Shown piece after piece: positions 35,225 through 45,860 of a DNA stretch of 64,000 nucleotides (within the stretch, counting starts at the first letter, position 1; each line of letters begins with the position of its first letter). The notes below the pieces were generated by a model. The model did not search any database, was not told where the DNA came from, and saw only the letters and a program-made list of their open reading frames with translations. The stretch is taken from contig CM055835.1 in NCBI GenBank assembly GCA_029582265.1, forward strand, positions 15,919,580 to 15,983,579, read 5' to 3'. The stretch is from Zoroaster sp. YZ-2022 (lineage: Eukaryota > Echinodermata > Asteroidea > Forcipulatida > Zoroasteridae). Both the position numbers and the translations under genes were made by a program.

Positions 35225-35730
35225 AACAACTTTTTGCATTGTTTTGCTGTTTGATCACTGCTGTGGTATTTTCAAACAGTTATAATTTCTATACATGTAC
35301 AATAGGAACATGAACAAGTGCTTTATTTGTATAATATTTGTATTATAATATGTCATGTCTACGAATACATTCTATCCAGAAAGTGTATACATGGGACTTT
35401 GAATTTCACAACAGTTGTGGTTAGCTGTGATATTATATGATTCATACACCTACATGTACATGTATTGTATAGGTTTTGTATACCCTCTGGGACAGATTTT
35501 TCCATGAACAGTTGTGTGAGGTCATAGATATATACATGTAGACTTTCCACATTAATGGGGTACAAAGTTGTGACATTTTCAGGGAACATACACATACATG
35601 TACACCATGTACATGTAGTACATTGTTAATAATAAAAAATAAATTATAAACAACATTCCAAGCCCCTTGTGGATTGGATTGTGCATACCAAAAAGATGAC
35701 TTTCCAAGTATTACAAGGTAGAGGTACATG
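35225..35730. other. Unassigned intronic sequence
   Basis: AT-rich sequence with many TACATGTAC words; no exon. Confidence 0.4.
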
Positions 35731-35733
35731 TAT

Positions 35734-36060
35734 GGAGTGCCGTGGTCGAGTGGTTTAGTGCATCGGATTTGTGTTCTGATGGCTGAGTCGTCAGAATGTG
35801 GGTTCGAATCCCAACCGCGACCGGGGTGCTTGTGTCCTTGAGCAAGACACTTTACCATAATTGCTTCTCTCCACCCAGGGGTAAATGGGTACCTGTGAGG
35901 GCAGAGTTGGTTGTTGTGTTTGATTAGCCCTATATGCGCTGTAATGGCAGCAATTGAGCTGTATACTCCCCAGGGAGCTGAGATGATTTCAGGAATTATT
36001 TATGAGCCTGATGAGCAGGGGTAATAATGTAATGCGCCTTGAGCACCAGTCTGGTGGATT
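35734..36060 (+). mobile_element. Monomeric tRNA-derived SINE, tail lost
   Basis: The head GAGTGCCGTGGTCGAGTGG, B-box GGGTTCGAATCCC and body TGAGCAAGACACTTTACC match 12076-12432 read in reverse. It ends at GAGCACCAGTCTGGTGGATT without the ATT tail. Confidence 0.87.
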
Positions 36061-37071
36061 GGAGGGAATCACCTTTGAAGTGTACAACATGTCATACATG
36101 TATATAAATTAACCGAAAATAAAGAACATACATGTGTACTGGACATGTAACATGAATTGATTCAGAATCCAAATGGTATCCCTTTTACAATGTTCACCCC
36201 TTAATAAACAGTTATTACCAACAAAACCCATCACAACCCTCTGGGAATTTAAGAAATTACCAGGTACAGTACATGTATACCAATTTTTCCAAGATGTATG
36301 TATGTACAGATGGACAGATATTTTTTACAAAATATATAATTTCAGATGGTTGGCTGGTAACAATCCATAAGGGGTAAGGGTTGTAAACAAGATTTGGGTA
36401 AATTATTCAATTCTACATGTATTTAGTAATTGTCACTGTCCTGTCAATCTAAATTAAACAACATTTTGATACATTTTTGCTGTTAAACCAAGCTTCTGAC
36501 AATTATTTTGTGAAATAACTGAAAAATATGTGATACAGTATGGTATACTATATGTTTTCCTTTCAGAAAGCACAATTTATCAATGTTCCAATGAAAACAA
36601 TTGTGATATACATGTATCTTGTACATAATATACCCAGACATTAATTGGGATTGTTTGGTGAGCACAATCATTGATGGCCATTGAACGTTCATGTGTGTAC
36701 CGTTTGGTACATTTGGGACAAAATGCTTTCAGAGATTCTCTTAAGCCGTGTTCGCACTGGACATTTTTGGGGGAAGGTTTTACCGAGACGATGGCAAAAT
36801 GAAAAATGGTCAAATGTGACCTCTGTCCGCACTTGGACTTTCGACACGGGAAAATTTTACCGAGACCGTGGTAGAAGTAACCGAGCTGTCAGTATAATGA
36901 CTCATGAGGGCGCTTTGCGTGACCTTTCTACGTTGACCCGATTGACCCAAAGCCGACACATCCGTTGTCGTGCTTTCTTTCGTTGTAAGACACGACATTG
37001 ACGTCCTTCATTATCATCTGGAAATGATGCACTGGTAGCACCAATCAAACTTCCGACTGTATCAATGATAA

Positions 37072-38486
37072 GTAAGACTAATTGCGGTGACACCATGTAA
37101 GAATCTCAATTGAGTAGTAATTAGTTCTGAAAAGAACTGGGGGTACAACTCGACGTTTCGATCAGTATGCTCTGATCGTCTGAGCTGTGGCTCCGATACG
37201 TGGATGACACCTTTGTGGTTTGGCCACACGGCAGAGACACACTCCAGGATTTTCTACAACATCTAAACCAGCAACACCCGAGCATCAAGTTCACCATGGA
37301 AACGGAAGAAGATGACAAGATCGCGTTCCTTGATGTTGGGATTTCCAGAAACGCAGACGGCTCCCTACACCACAACGTCTACAGAAAGCCCACGCACACA
37401 GATCGGTACCTGAACCAGCGCTCCTTCCATCATCCAAGCATCAAGTCATCGGTCAACCGCACGCTCGTACAACGCGCCTACAACATTTGTGACAAGGACA
37501 GCCTTCCCAAGGAACTACAGCACATCCGAACTACCCTCAAACGCAACGGTTACAATCCTAACAAGATCAGCACAGCGAAGCCGGTTCCAAACTCCAAAAG
37601 CAAGGTAAGTGATCTAACCCTCTCTGCTTGTCTCCCCTATCTAGGTTCGACGTCTCACAAACTACAACGCATCCTCCGACAAGCAGGCATCGATGTGTTC
37701 CACTCAGCCCCCAGCAAACTCCAAGGACTTCTACATACCCACAAGGACAAACCGGACCCAAACAACAGAGCGGGAGTCGGATCCCCTGTGAGTGCGGTAA
37801 GGTGTACATCGGGGAAACAAAACGCAACCTCCCCATCAGATTGAAGGAACACCGAGCACACGGCCGCAGAGGAGATTTCGAGAAGTCCGCCATCGTCAAG
37901 CACTCGCACATCAAGGACCACCAAATCGACTGGCAGGCAGCCCAACTCATCACACCCATCGACGCATGGCACCCCAGGCGCATCAGAAAGGCCATCGAGA
38001 TCGTCAAACACGACACTGTGCCACAGGACATCGGTTTCTTCATCAGCGACATTTGGCGACCCATACTACAGACTGAAGGATCTTCTATATCCAAATTACA
38101 TAAACAACCCCAGACTGAGGGATCCCTATATCCTAAGTCAACCACCCTCCTTCCCCTGTGCTTGTTAACAACTGATTCAGTTCAGTGAGCACACACTCCT
38201 CTCCCCTTACACCTAGGATCCTAGTCCCATAGTCTCACAGTTTCCCGCCTGCGCGCCTCAACGAACTAATCCTCCAGCAGGGGATGATCCTCCAGCAGCC
38301 TACTTAAGCAGCAGCAGTTTCAAGAGTCCGGCATTCTCCTGAGGACGATCAGAGCATACTGATCGAAACGTCGAGTTGTACCCCCAGTTCTTTTCAGAAC
38401 TAATTACTACTCAATTGAGATTCTTACATGGTGTCACCGCAATTAGTCTTACTTATCATTCTCACCATGCAAAGCTACAAGTTTTA
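37072..38486 (+). mobile_element. Penelope-like retroelement, copy 2, with 109-bp inverted ends
   Basis: TGTATCAATGATAA flanks the element on both sides (37058-37071, 38487-38500), a 14-bp target duplication. The left end 37072-37180 is the exact inverse of 38344-38452, after which a 34-base tail (38453-38486) ends in CTACAAGTTTTA, as in copy 1. An inverted terminal copy plus a one-sided short tail is a known Penelope architecture. The coding part starts directly after the left inverted copy, at the RT active site. Confidence 0.92.
37185..38188 (+). pseudogene. Penelope-like RT remnant and GIY-YIG endonuclease, frameshifted
   Basis: The frame begins LWLRYVDDTF, so all of the RT before the YVDD motif is absent. 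It is about 95% like copy 1 by eye. Four bases are missing at the GIY motif (near 37778), so GVYRIP becomes GVGSPV and the frame shifts. The endonuclease continues in another frame from about 37780 with CECGKVYIGET. A further single-base loss near 38125 changes the C-terminus. It is not functional. Confidence 0.9.
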
Positions 38487-38899
38487 TGTATCAATGATAA
38501 TATCTGCCATGATTGCGACCAAAAGAGGAACAACAACAACGCACAGAAAACTTGCTACACATGCATTAAATGCGCCCGGCCCGCCCCCACCACGCGGTGA
38601 AACAATGCAAAGCGCATGCGTGGTGTCCCTGTGTGCACGACCTTGTGCTCGGGCCGGATGTACGCTTTCCTGAGCCGCTTTTACCGACTGGCACTGTCCG
38701 CACTGGACTTATCGTCTCGGGAAAAGTTACCTGGTCAGTTTTCCTGGGCAGCAGTTGGCCAGTAGAAGTAACCGCTGGACTCAGGAAAAGTAACTGAGAG
38801 GAAAATGTCCCAGGCTGTCCTCACTGGACTTAAAATGGGAAAAGTACCCATCGTCTCGGTAAGTTTTACCAAAAAAAGTCCAGTGCGAACAGGCCTTTA

Positions 38900-39450
38900 A
38901 ACATAAACCATTCCTACTCCATACAGTGCTCATGTACATAGTTGTACCCATAATTGTAGTGTGGAAAAACCCAGTCTCATTCCAATCCCATGTATCACTC
39001 CTTACAATGTACACGTAGTTGTCCATGTAACATACAGTGTGGAAAGGCCCAACACAGAAGCAGCGCTAATAGAGGCGAACAAACTAAATTAGTTGGTGTT
39101 TAGCTATTGTTGAGAGCTTTGTTGGAACGCATCACTGGTTTCCCATAGAGCAAACTGCAGGATCATTGAACTCTAGAAGTACATTTGTTACATGTACACA
39201 TGTATGCAGGCAGGGCAGCGTGTGGACATGTAAAGATTGTAGAGTACATTTACCCGAAGATGTTGTGACATTCTCAGAGCCTTCAATTAATCAATAGTAA
39301 CAGCGTTCCATGGGGAAGTGTAAGAGACGGATAACAGATATCGCTTTCAAGGTGTTGAATAGCTGGGAAGAGAGAGCTTAAATTCCAATAGTGTTGAATA
39401 CATTTTATTGAGGTTTTTTTGTTCAATATTATTTTATTTTGATTATACAT
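38900..39450. other. Unassigned intronic sequence
   Basis: No exon or repeat ends recognised. Confidence 0.4.
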
Positions 39451-39454
39451 GTAG

Positions 39455-39695
39455 CGGAACTTTCGTGGCAAGTATACCTGTAGCTGTAGCGGTAAAAATC
39501 AGTCAACTGCCTGTTTTTGACTGTTGCTGTGCACACGGGGGCATTGTTGACTGGTTTTGACTGTCTTTTAGACCACCGTCAACAATGCAATGCAAGACAA
39601 TGCTTTTTTCCAGTCAAAAACGGTCAACTCATGTACATGTACTTACTGTACATTGTACTACACGTAAGGTTTGACAGTGTTCGACAAGCATTTTA
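39455..39695 (-). repeat. Relic of the CAGTCAAAA MITE family
   Basis: Reverse-oriented words GTTGACTGGTTTTGACTG and CAGTCAAAAACGGTCAACTC match 1175-1499. The terminal TTAA parts are lost. Confidence 0.65.
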
Positions 39696-39771
39696 TTGAT
39701 GTTTTTTTTAATTTTTTTTTTATTTTAATATTATTTTTTAAAATAAGAATACAAGTAAAATAGAACTGTTT

Positions 39772-39862
39772 CCCTAACTCCCTAAGCATTGTTACTGAAC
39801 AATAAAAATCCTTCAAAATCCTCCAACTGCTTTTGTTGTCTAGGGAGTTCAGTTAGGGTTAA
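39772..39862. repeat. TTAA-type MITE, relative of 24532-24613
   Basis: CCCTAACTCCCTAAGCATTG at the left (TTAA lost) and CAGTTAGGGTTAA at the right enclose AATCCTTCAAAATCCTCCAA. Confidence 0.75.
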
Positions 39863-40034
39863 CATTGTGTTTGTGGTTATTTTGATGGATTTTGAACCCG
39901 TCGGTGCTTAAAAGCTCACGTCTTCTTTGTTTTGTTCACTTTGTTCAGGAGATATTGGGGACGTATGTACAATTCTAGCCATAGTATAATACTACATATC
40001 TGTCAAGGGGGCATGTGCATAGTATTAGCAAGCA

Positions 40035-40197
40035 ATACCTTTGGGTGTCTTTTGGACGCCCAGTTTCCTAAATGGACACCCTGTTTTATTTGCAATACAC
40101 ATGCAAAAGTATTGTAAGCTAAAGTTTTGGACACCCTGTTTTTCAAAAAATAACAAATTTGGACGCCCTATCTCCAAATCCTGGCTAATACTTTGGG
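40035..40197. repeat. Dispersed repeat shared with 21011-21176 (inverted)
   Basis: TTGGACGCCC, GGACACCCTGTTTT and CCAAATCCTGGCTA are the shared words. Confidence 0.55.
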
Positions 40198-40352
40198 CAT
40201 GTGTATGACAATGTATCACTGTTTACAACGATGACGTTTTTGACGATGCTGTCGTTTGTTTGTTGTTGACATGCGAGCAGAGAGAAGGGAGATAGGTCAA
40301 CTGTGCTCCCCCTACTGAATACTGTATTTCTTCACCAGATTCCCTGACTACC

Positions 40353-40638
40353 AGGGCCCAATTTCATAGTGCTGCTTACCGGTAAGCAAATTTTTATGCG
40401 TACTATAGCAGAAAAAAATTGTCTAAGCATAAGCATGATTCACAGGTTAGCAAGATAATTCAGAGCGGCGCGTACGCGTTCACCATGGATTTGTATTGTT
40501 GCGTCACTCATTTGCTAGCAATAACGGCCAGCAAGTTAGCATGCCTTTCTCTATGCTTAACGGTTAGCAGCGCTATGAAATGAAAAACGTACAGTAAGCA
40601 AACAATTAGCTGCTTAGCAGCTCTATGAAATTGGGCCC
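40353..40638. repeat. Palindromic MITE, ends GGGCCCAATTTCATAG
   Basis: GGGCCCAATTTCATAGTGCT pairs with AGCTCTATGAAATTGGGCCC. Related pieces are at 16095-16160, 52250-52510 and 54460-54604, sharing TTGCTTAGC / GCTAAGCAG words. Confidence 0.8.
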
Positions 40639-40639
40639 A

Positions 40640-42013
40640 GATTAGGCTTCATTCGCAATAAAAGGAGCCAGCCTATTTTCCTGCCAGCCTCCGTTTGATC
40701 TCAAAAGAAGAAAAATCCTGATATCTGTCACAGCATATTTCTAACAGCTGGTACCATTCCAATCTACTGACAACTTCAAGAGCACATCATGTACTTGACA
40801 ATCACCCCATGTCAAGCCATAATTTGCTGCATTTGCAAGGAGTCATTTTGTCCTCCCTCCCCCCCCCCCCCCACCACCCTGCCCCATGGCTTCTTGTTGA
40901 ATAGTCTCCACCTTCAGCCTATAAAACCAAAATAGAAGAATACTGTTCCCATTTGGGGACAAGGTCAGTTAACAAGGTTACATACAGTCAAGTGATTCTC
41001 TGCAGGGGGGTGTGTGTAGTATAGGCCTACACACATTTTAATTTTAATGTGCATTCCATTGTGCACACAAACTGTTAGAGGTGTCAAAACTGGGAAGTGT
41101 GGCTACCCACAGATTCTATCCATTGGCTATCTGTCTACCCAAGAGGGCAGTTAGAGTTCTAGATGTAGAAAGATGCCACAATTTACAAGTACACAGGTTG
41201 CCATTGGGAAAACAAGCTGCTGGTTTACAGGTGGTCTCCAAAGTGTTTGGGCAAGACCTTCTATATAATTATTCTGCTTTGTATTCAAGGTCATGGTTCT
41301 GTTATGGCAGGTGGTTGTGAACTGGAATGTACACATGTTTTTATGTGTCTGGTTATAGAAAATTGTACAGGTACATGTACATACATGTACAGTGTATGCA
41401 CAGACATGCAGCCAAAAATGTGTACACAGTAAAGGTTGGGAAAGCAAAACAAATGGTTAAAAACAATAGCAGCTGGAAAATATTTACCCACAAAATATTG
41501 TTATTGAGGTCACAGAACCACTGACCCCCTTTTAAAGATCAAATATTTTGCTGTGGGTAAAAATATATACATGCATTTCAATTTACATACGATTACAGTG
41601 TACATGTATGTACATGTATATATACACACTGTACTGTATTATTAACAAAACAAAATTAAAATTGGCCCAAGGAGGGGGGTGGGAACTGCCCTTTTTCCCC
41701 CCTTTTTTTTAAAGGTCTCTAGGCTAAAGAGGGCGGTATTCATTTCTATAGTGAGTATTTGTTTATTATTTTAGCCTACAGTGTACATCAGCAGGGCCAT
41801 CAATATTACATGTAAATCAATCAAAATCAAAATTAGACTCAGTTAGTGCACAAGGTGTACATGTACAGTAGGTTAATAATCACATACTTACTCCATTCAG
41901 CATTTATTTTCTCTCACCCTAATTTGGATGTGGATGCCAAACCGTTTGCATTGCTCCTTTCAAACAATAATCCCCTTTTGTTTTGTTTTGTTTTTGTTTT
42001 CTCTTGTTCTCAG
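40640..42013. other. Unassigned intronic sequence before exon 2
   Basis: A poly-C run lies at about 40858-40872. The frame at 41081-41320 has no recognised similarity. The last 40 bases are the T-rich tract of the exon-2 acceptor. Confidence 0.45.
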
Positions 42014-42134
42014 TGAGGAGGTCTCAGACCATTCAGTGAGATGGGGAGCGACGCTCAAATTCACCTGTCGAATGACCGGCAACGCCTCCACCGGTATCCT
42101 AGAACCTTGTCACTGCCGAGTGTCTGTCAGGAAG
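42014..42134 (+). CDS. FAM102: FAM102/EEIG1 family gene, coding exon 2
   Basis: This exon completes Arg49 and encodes about residues 50-89, starting EEVSDHSVRWGATLKF and ending in the family motif ILEPCHCRVSVRK. It lies 26 kb downstream of exon 1. The acceptor has a long T-rich tract ending in TTCTCAG. The first base joins the CG of exon 1 in frame, and the exon ends in phase 0. The donor is AAG|GTTCGT, weaker than those of exons 1, 3 and 4. Tryptophan, the RMTGN-type stretch and the closing SVRK are at the positions expected for the NT-C2 fold. No frameshift or stop is seen. Confidence 0.93.
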
Positions 42135-42944
42135 GTTCGTACAGTGTTAATTACTTTTCAGCTCAGGCTTGGCTAATTATCCCTTGGCTTTTACTTAAAA
42201 ATATATATATCACTTGTGTTTTTGGCAATTTTTAACAGAAACATTTCTAGAAAATCTCTTTTCATTGGAACAATGCTATTTTCCTTGAAGAAGGGAAAAT
42301 AAAATTTAAAAATTCCCACTTACCCACTTCCGGAGATACATGTAAGTGGATTTTTCAGGCGGTAAGTGATTTTAAAAAGTGGATCTATCCATGTTTTTAT
42401 GTCATGTCCCATAACAACATGTCCAGACACTGAAATTGGGTAAGTGACTTTTGGAAATGGGTAAGTGAAAATACAAGGGTTGGTTAAGTGCTGGGTAAGT
42501 GACAAAAAAAAAGGCTTGTTTAATATGACAAATTTCTCAAAATAATTATGCGTAGCATGGTTTTATAGTAAATACATACATGTACAGTATGTACCAAAAT
42601 GACTTCATGGTCGGTCCTGTCGTAAAATAATTTTGGTACTGTTTTACTGGAAAGCCAAGCCTCTGACAACTATTTTGTGAAAAGTATTTGAAAGTATTTG
42701 TTTTCCTTTCTGAAAGGAAATTATCAATATTCCAATGAAAACAAACGATCCCGGAAATTGCCGATATAACATGTAATTTTACACTATTGGTAAATCTTGA
42801 AAAACAGTGATCACAGTTTTACATAAAGCTTAGTGTAAAGCTGATGATGGTATCAAACATCCCTTGAATTATTTCTGTTTCAGGTACTAGCATTTTAGTA
42901 AATTTCACGTTGGAACAAACGTGAACTATTTTAGTGCATTTTTC

Positions 42945-43272
42945 ACTAATTCCTCAGCCCTCCTTGTATAGCTGAACTTTTGTGGCAAATACATGTAGCT
43001 ATAGTGTTCAACATCAGTCAGACTGTTTTTGACTGATGGCCCAACTGTGCACACATGGGCATTTTTGACTGGTTTTGACTCATTTTGACCACCCTCAACA
43101 ATACCAGGCAATGCTTTTGCCAATCAAAAACGTTCGACTCATTTTGACCTGTAAATGTACTTACATGTACTACACATGTGGTTTGGCAATGTTCAACTTT
43201 TAAGTACATTTACATGTACCTTGGCAAGTACATTGTATATCAACATTTTGACTGATTTTGACCCTTGCATTC
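42945..43272 (-). repeat. CAGTCAAAA MITE family, reverse copy, decayed ends
   Basis: GACTGGTTTTGACTCATTTT and CCACCCTCAACAATACCAGG are the inverses of words in 1175-1499. The right end is near GACTGATTTTGACCCTTGC. Confidence 0.7.
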
Positions 43273-43274
43273 AT

Positions 43275-43940
43275 ACATGTAGGAATTTATAATTATTAAT
43301 ATTATTTACGACACAATGAAATAAACTGAAACTTTCACAGGTTGGTGTTTATACATGTACATGCAATTTATTTAAAGTATGGATGCAGTTAAGTTACAGA
43401 CATGGTAAACTGGCTATGAAATCATTATACGCTATCAGTGATGTTGTCAAAACTTGCCCCTTGTATACATGCAGTCTCCAAAATGCTGCAAAAAACAAAA
43501 ATTCTAAGTACACAATGCTTTTTGTATCCATGCCTCAAAATATTGCATACTGTACAGAAGAATGGTACATGGATACCCCAAAATGCCCCTCGGGTCTGGG
43601 ACATAAACAAACTGTTTTGACCTTCACACAGTACATGTATACCGCAAGTTACTGCACTGGTTTATTTCAAGTTAGCCTTGCAATGAAACAAAGCAGGTGG
43701 CTGCTTCAGTTTACCTCATCTCTCTGAAGAGCCTTGGGCTATGCCATTAATCATTAGATAAGAAAGTGTGTACCACAATATGTCCCAGTTGTGACATTTT
43801 GAAGTATGGGTCCACTTTGTAAAGAACTACACTGATAATAGGAGGGTTTTAATGTATTCTTACTTTCTTTGAATCAAGATAAATATGAACATCCAACCTG
43901 TGTAAGTTTCAGCTTATTACATTATCGTAATCTAGAAAAA
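43275..43940. other. Unassigned intronic sequence
   Basis: The frame at 43383-43727 (114 codons) has no recognised domain. No repeat ends. Confidence 0.4.
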
Positions 43941-43944
43941 AATA

Positions 43945-44840
43945 ATGTTATCAATTCAGATTGATGAGCTCGTATCAATTTACAAATGTTATGTGAGACC
44001 TGCTGCTGAATATGCTGATGTTGCTTGGTCTTCCTCTATTACTGCTGCTCAGAAGAAAATCCTGGAGCATCTGCAAAAACGCGCATGCAGAACTATTTTG
44101 GGACAGCGCTATACTTCATATGCGGATGCTATGCAGCTTTGCGGGCTTGAGTCTCTTGCTGATAGGAGGGAGAGTCATTGTCTCAGGTTCGCCGAAGGGC
44201 TTGCCAATTCAGAACGCATACAAATGATCTCCTCCTCCTACCAGACAGGAGTCTCATGCCCGCAACCTAATGCACACCATTATTCCCACTTACGCACCAG
44301 GACAACTCGGTTCAAAAACAGCCCAATACCCTATTTTATTAGCTTGTTGAACAAGTAGAATCTCTGTGATCAACTCTTTATTAATTACGTTTAAGCCAAC
44401 CAAAACTATGTGCTGATAGGAGGGAGAGCCATTGTCCGAAGGGCTTGCTATTTCAGAATGCACAAATGATTCTCTCCTCCTGCCAGACGGGAGTCTCATA
44501 CCCGCATCTTGTGTAGTAATGCGCATCAGTTCACACACTATGACAATTTATTTTTCAAAACAGCCCATTTCACCTTTTTATCATTTTGTTTAATAGGTAG
44601 TCTTTGTGTGCAGCTTTTTAAAAGATGAGAGCCAGACAAATCTATGTGCAATATAATAATTCCATATTTCTTGTGTCTTAACCAATCAATTTAAATGTTC
44701 TTTCTATATATTATTTGTTTAATGTTTACTTCAGTTTTGATGTTTTTAATATTGTAAATTATCATGTAATTTGACCTTTGGGTCACAATGTGATGATGTT
44801 AATAAAATATACCATATATATACCATATATATTTTTCACA
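43945..44840 (+). mobile_element. CR1/L2-type LINE 3' end with duplicated C-terminal segment
   Basis: The frame 43945-44358 reads IYKCYVRPAAEYADVAWSSS, then KRACRTILG and QLCGLESLADRRESHCLRFA. This is the post-RT C-terminal region of CR1/L2-type elements. The segment 44160-44360 is repeated, decayed, at about 44412-44605 (GATAGGAGGGAGAGCC, GACGGGAGTCTCATACCCGC). The 3' UTR includes GACCTTTGGGTCACAATGTG and ends in ATAAAATATACCATATATA repeats. The 5' part is missing. Confidence 0.88.
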
Positions 44841-44956
44841 TTGATTTACAACATGAATTTTTTGTAAATTCAGTTGGGAAATAATTACAATAATTTTACT
44901 GAAAAGAAAGCAGAAAGACAGAAATATTTCAAGGGATGTTTGATACCATCATCATC

Positions 44957-45266
44957 TTAACCCTAACCCTCCGGGGTATTTTGGCTAGAAACCCTGCCAG
45001 ACGCAACAGATTGCATCGTTTGTCAAAGTGACTTGACTGCCCAGTGCAGCAAAATCCATCAGGTCACAAATCTCAAGGCCGAACTGCCTCAGAGTCTGTG
45101 GTCACCAAACGCAGCAGGATACAACTCTGGCATTGTTCAATGGGACCAGCTCTCAATAGAAACAGACTTGGCTGCTTATGCACTGGTGTTGACAGCTGAA
45201 TCCATCAAAGTGCACCAGACTTTTCCACCTGATGCACTTTGCTGCATCTGGCAGGGTTAGGGTTAA
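44957..45266. repeat. TTAA-type MITE, telomere-like ends TTAACCCTAACCCT
   Basis: TTAACCCTAACCCTCCGGGG at the left, GGCAGGGTTAGGGTTAA at the right. The interior has further inverted words (AACCCTGCCAGACGCA / TGCATCTGGCAGGGTT). Confidence 0.82.
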
Positions 45267-45682
45267 CACTGAGTAAACTGTGATCATTTTGTGTTTTTCA
45301 AGATTAGCAATAGTGTATAGGGCTTTAAACGGAGAAAATCACTGCTTTTTACGGAAAGTATCTGGAAAAAGTTTAGAATTTGGCATGTTTTCATAAACCT
45401 TTCTACACTCCCATGCCAATTTGTACATCAATGGTTAGTAAATGTGTTTTGTATTGGCTGGTTGTTGTGTTGCTAACGTTTGCCTTCTGCTAAATCTCAT
45501 CATGCACCGTAGTAAACATGTCATCATGAAATAGGGTTAGCAGTAGGTTTAATGTATTTATTCTTTGTATTAAATCCATTTACCGAAAGAAGTATGGTCT
45601 ACAGGTACTGTACGGTACGTAGAACTGATGTCTCAACATTTCGCTCAATGGAAAAGCTGTTGCAATAGATTGGCAAAGTTGA

Positions 45683-45719
45683 GCAACACTGACTGTAATC
45701 AGTACCTGGATGGGAGACC
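45683..45719 (+). repeat. 5S rRNA-like fragment (SINE3 relic or pseudogene)
   Basis: AGTACCTGGATGGGAGACC at 45701-45719 is identical to the conserved internal-promoter region of animal 5S rRNA, preceded by a degraded TTGAGCAACACTGACTG. The rest of a 5S gene is absent, so it is not a functional gene. Confidence 0.65.
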
Positions 45720-45860
45720 ATTCCATGAATTGGTCATACTGTACATGTACATGTAGTTGTGTGGCTAGTCTAGGAGCATGGTAGGGCCTTAACATTATCA
45801 GGATCCACATCATTAGGATGATACATGTACATGTACATATGTACACTTACGTACATATAC

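Larger units (their letters stand above)
36744..38896. mobile_element. Harbinger-like element (TTA duplication) hosting a Penelope-like insertion
   Basis: Left end AGCCGTGTTCGCACTGGAC and right end (inwards) AGGCCTGTTCGCACTGGAC are TIRs flanked by TTA (36741-36743 and 38897-38899). TTA/TAA duplications are typical of PIF/Harbinger. Further inner inverted words (CCGAGACGATGG, CGTCTCGG) support it. On the minus strand, across the Penelope insertion, a short frame reads IIIDTVGSLIGATSASF then RQRMCRLWVNRVN. This resembles the N-terminal basic region of Harbinger transposases only weakly. Without the insertion it would be about 0.74 kb. Confidence 0.75.

Noticed and set aside
45033..45260. 75-codon frame inside a TTAA element
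   Set aside because: The interior of a short MITE with inverted ends; the frame includes the TIR and has no similarity.
45701..45719. Functional 5S rRNA gene
   Set aside because: Only the internal-promoter segment is present; the flanks do not match 5S rRNA.
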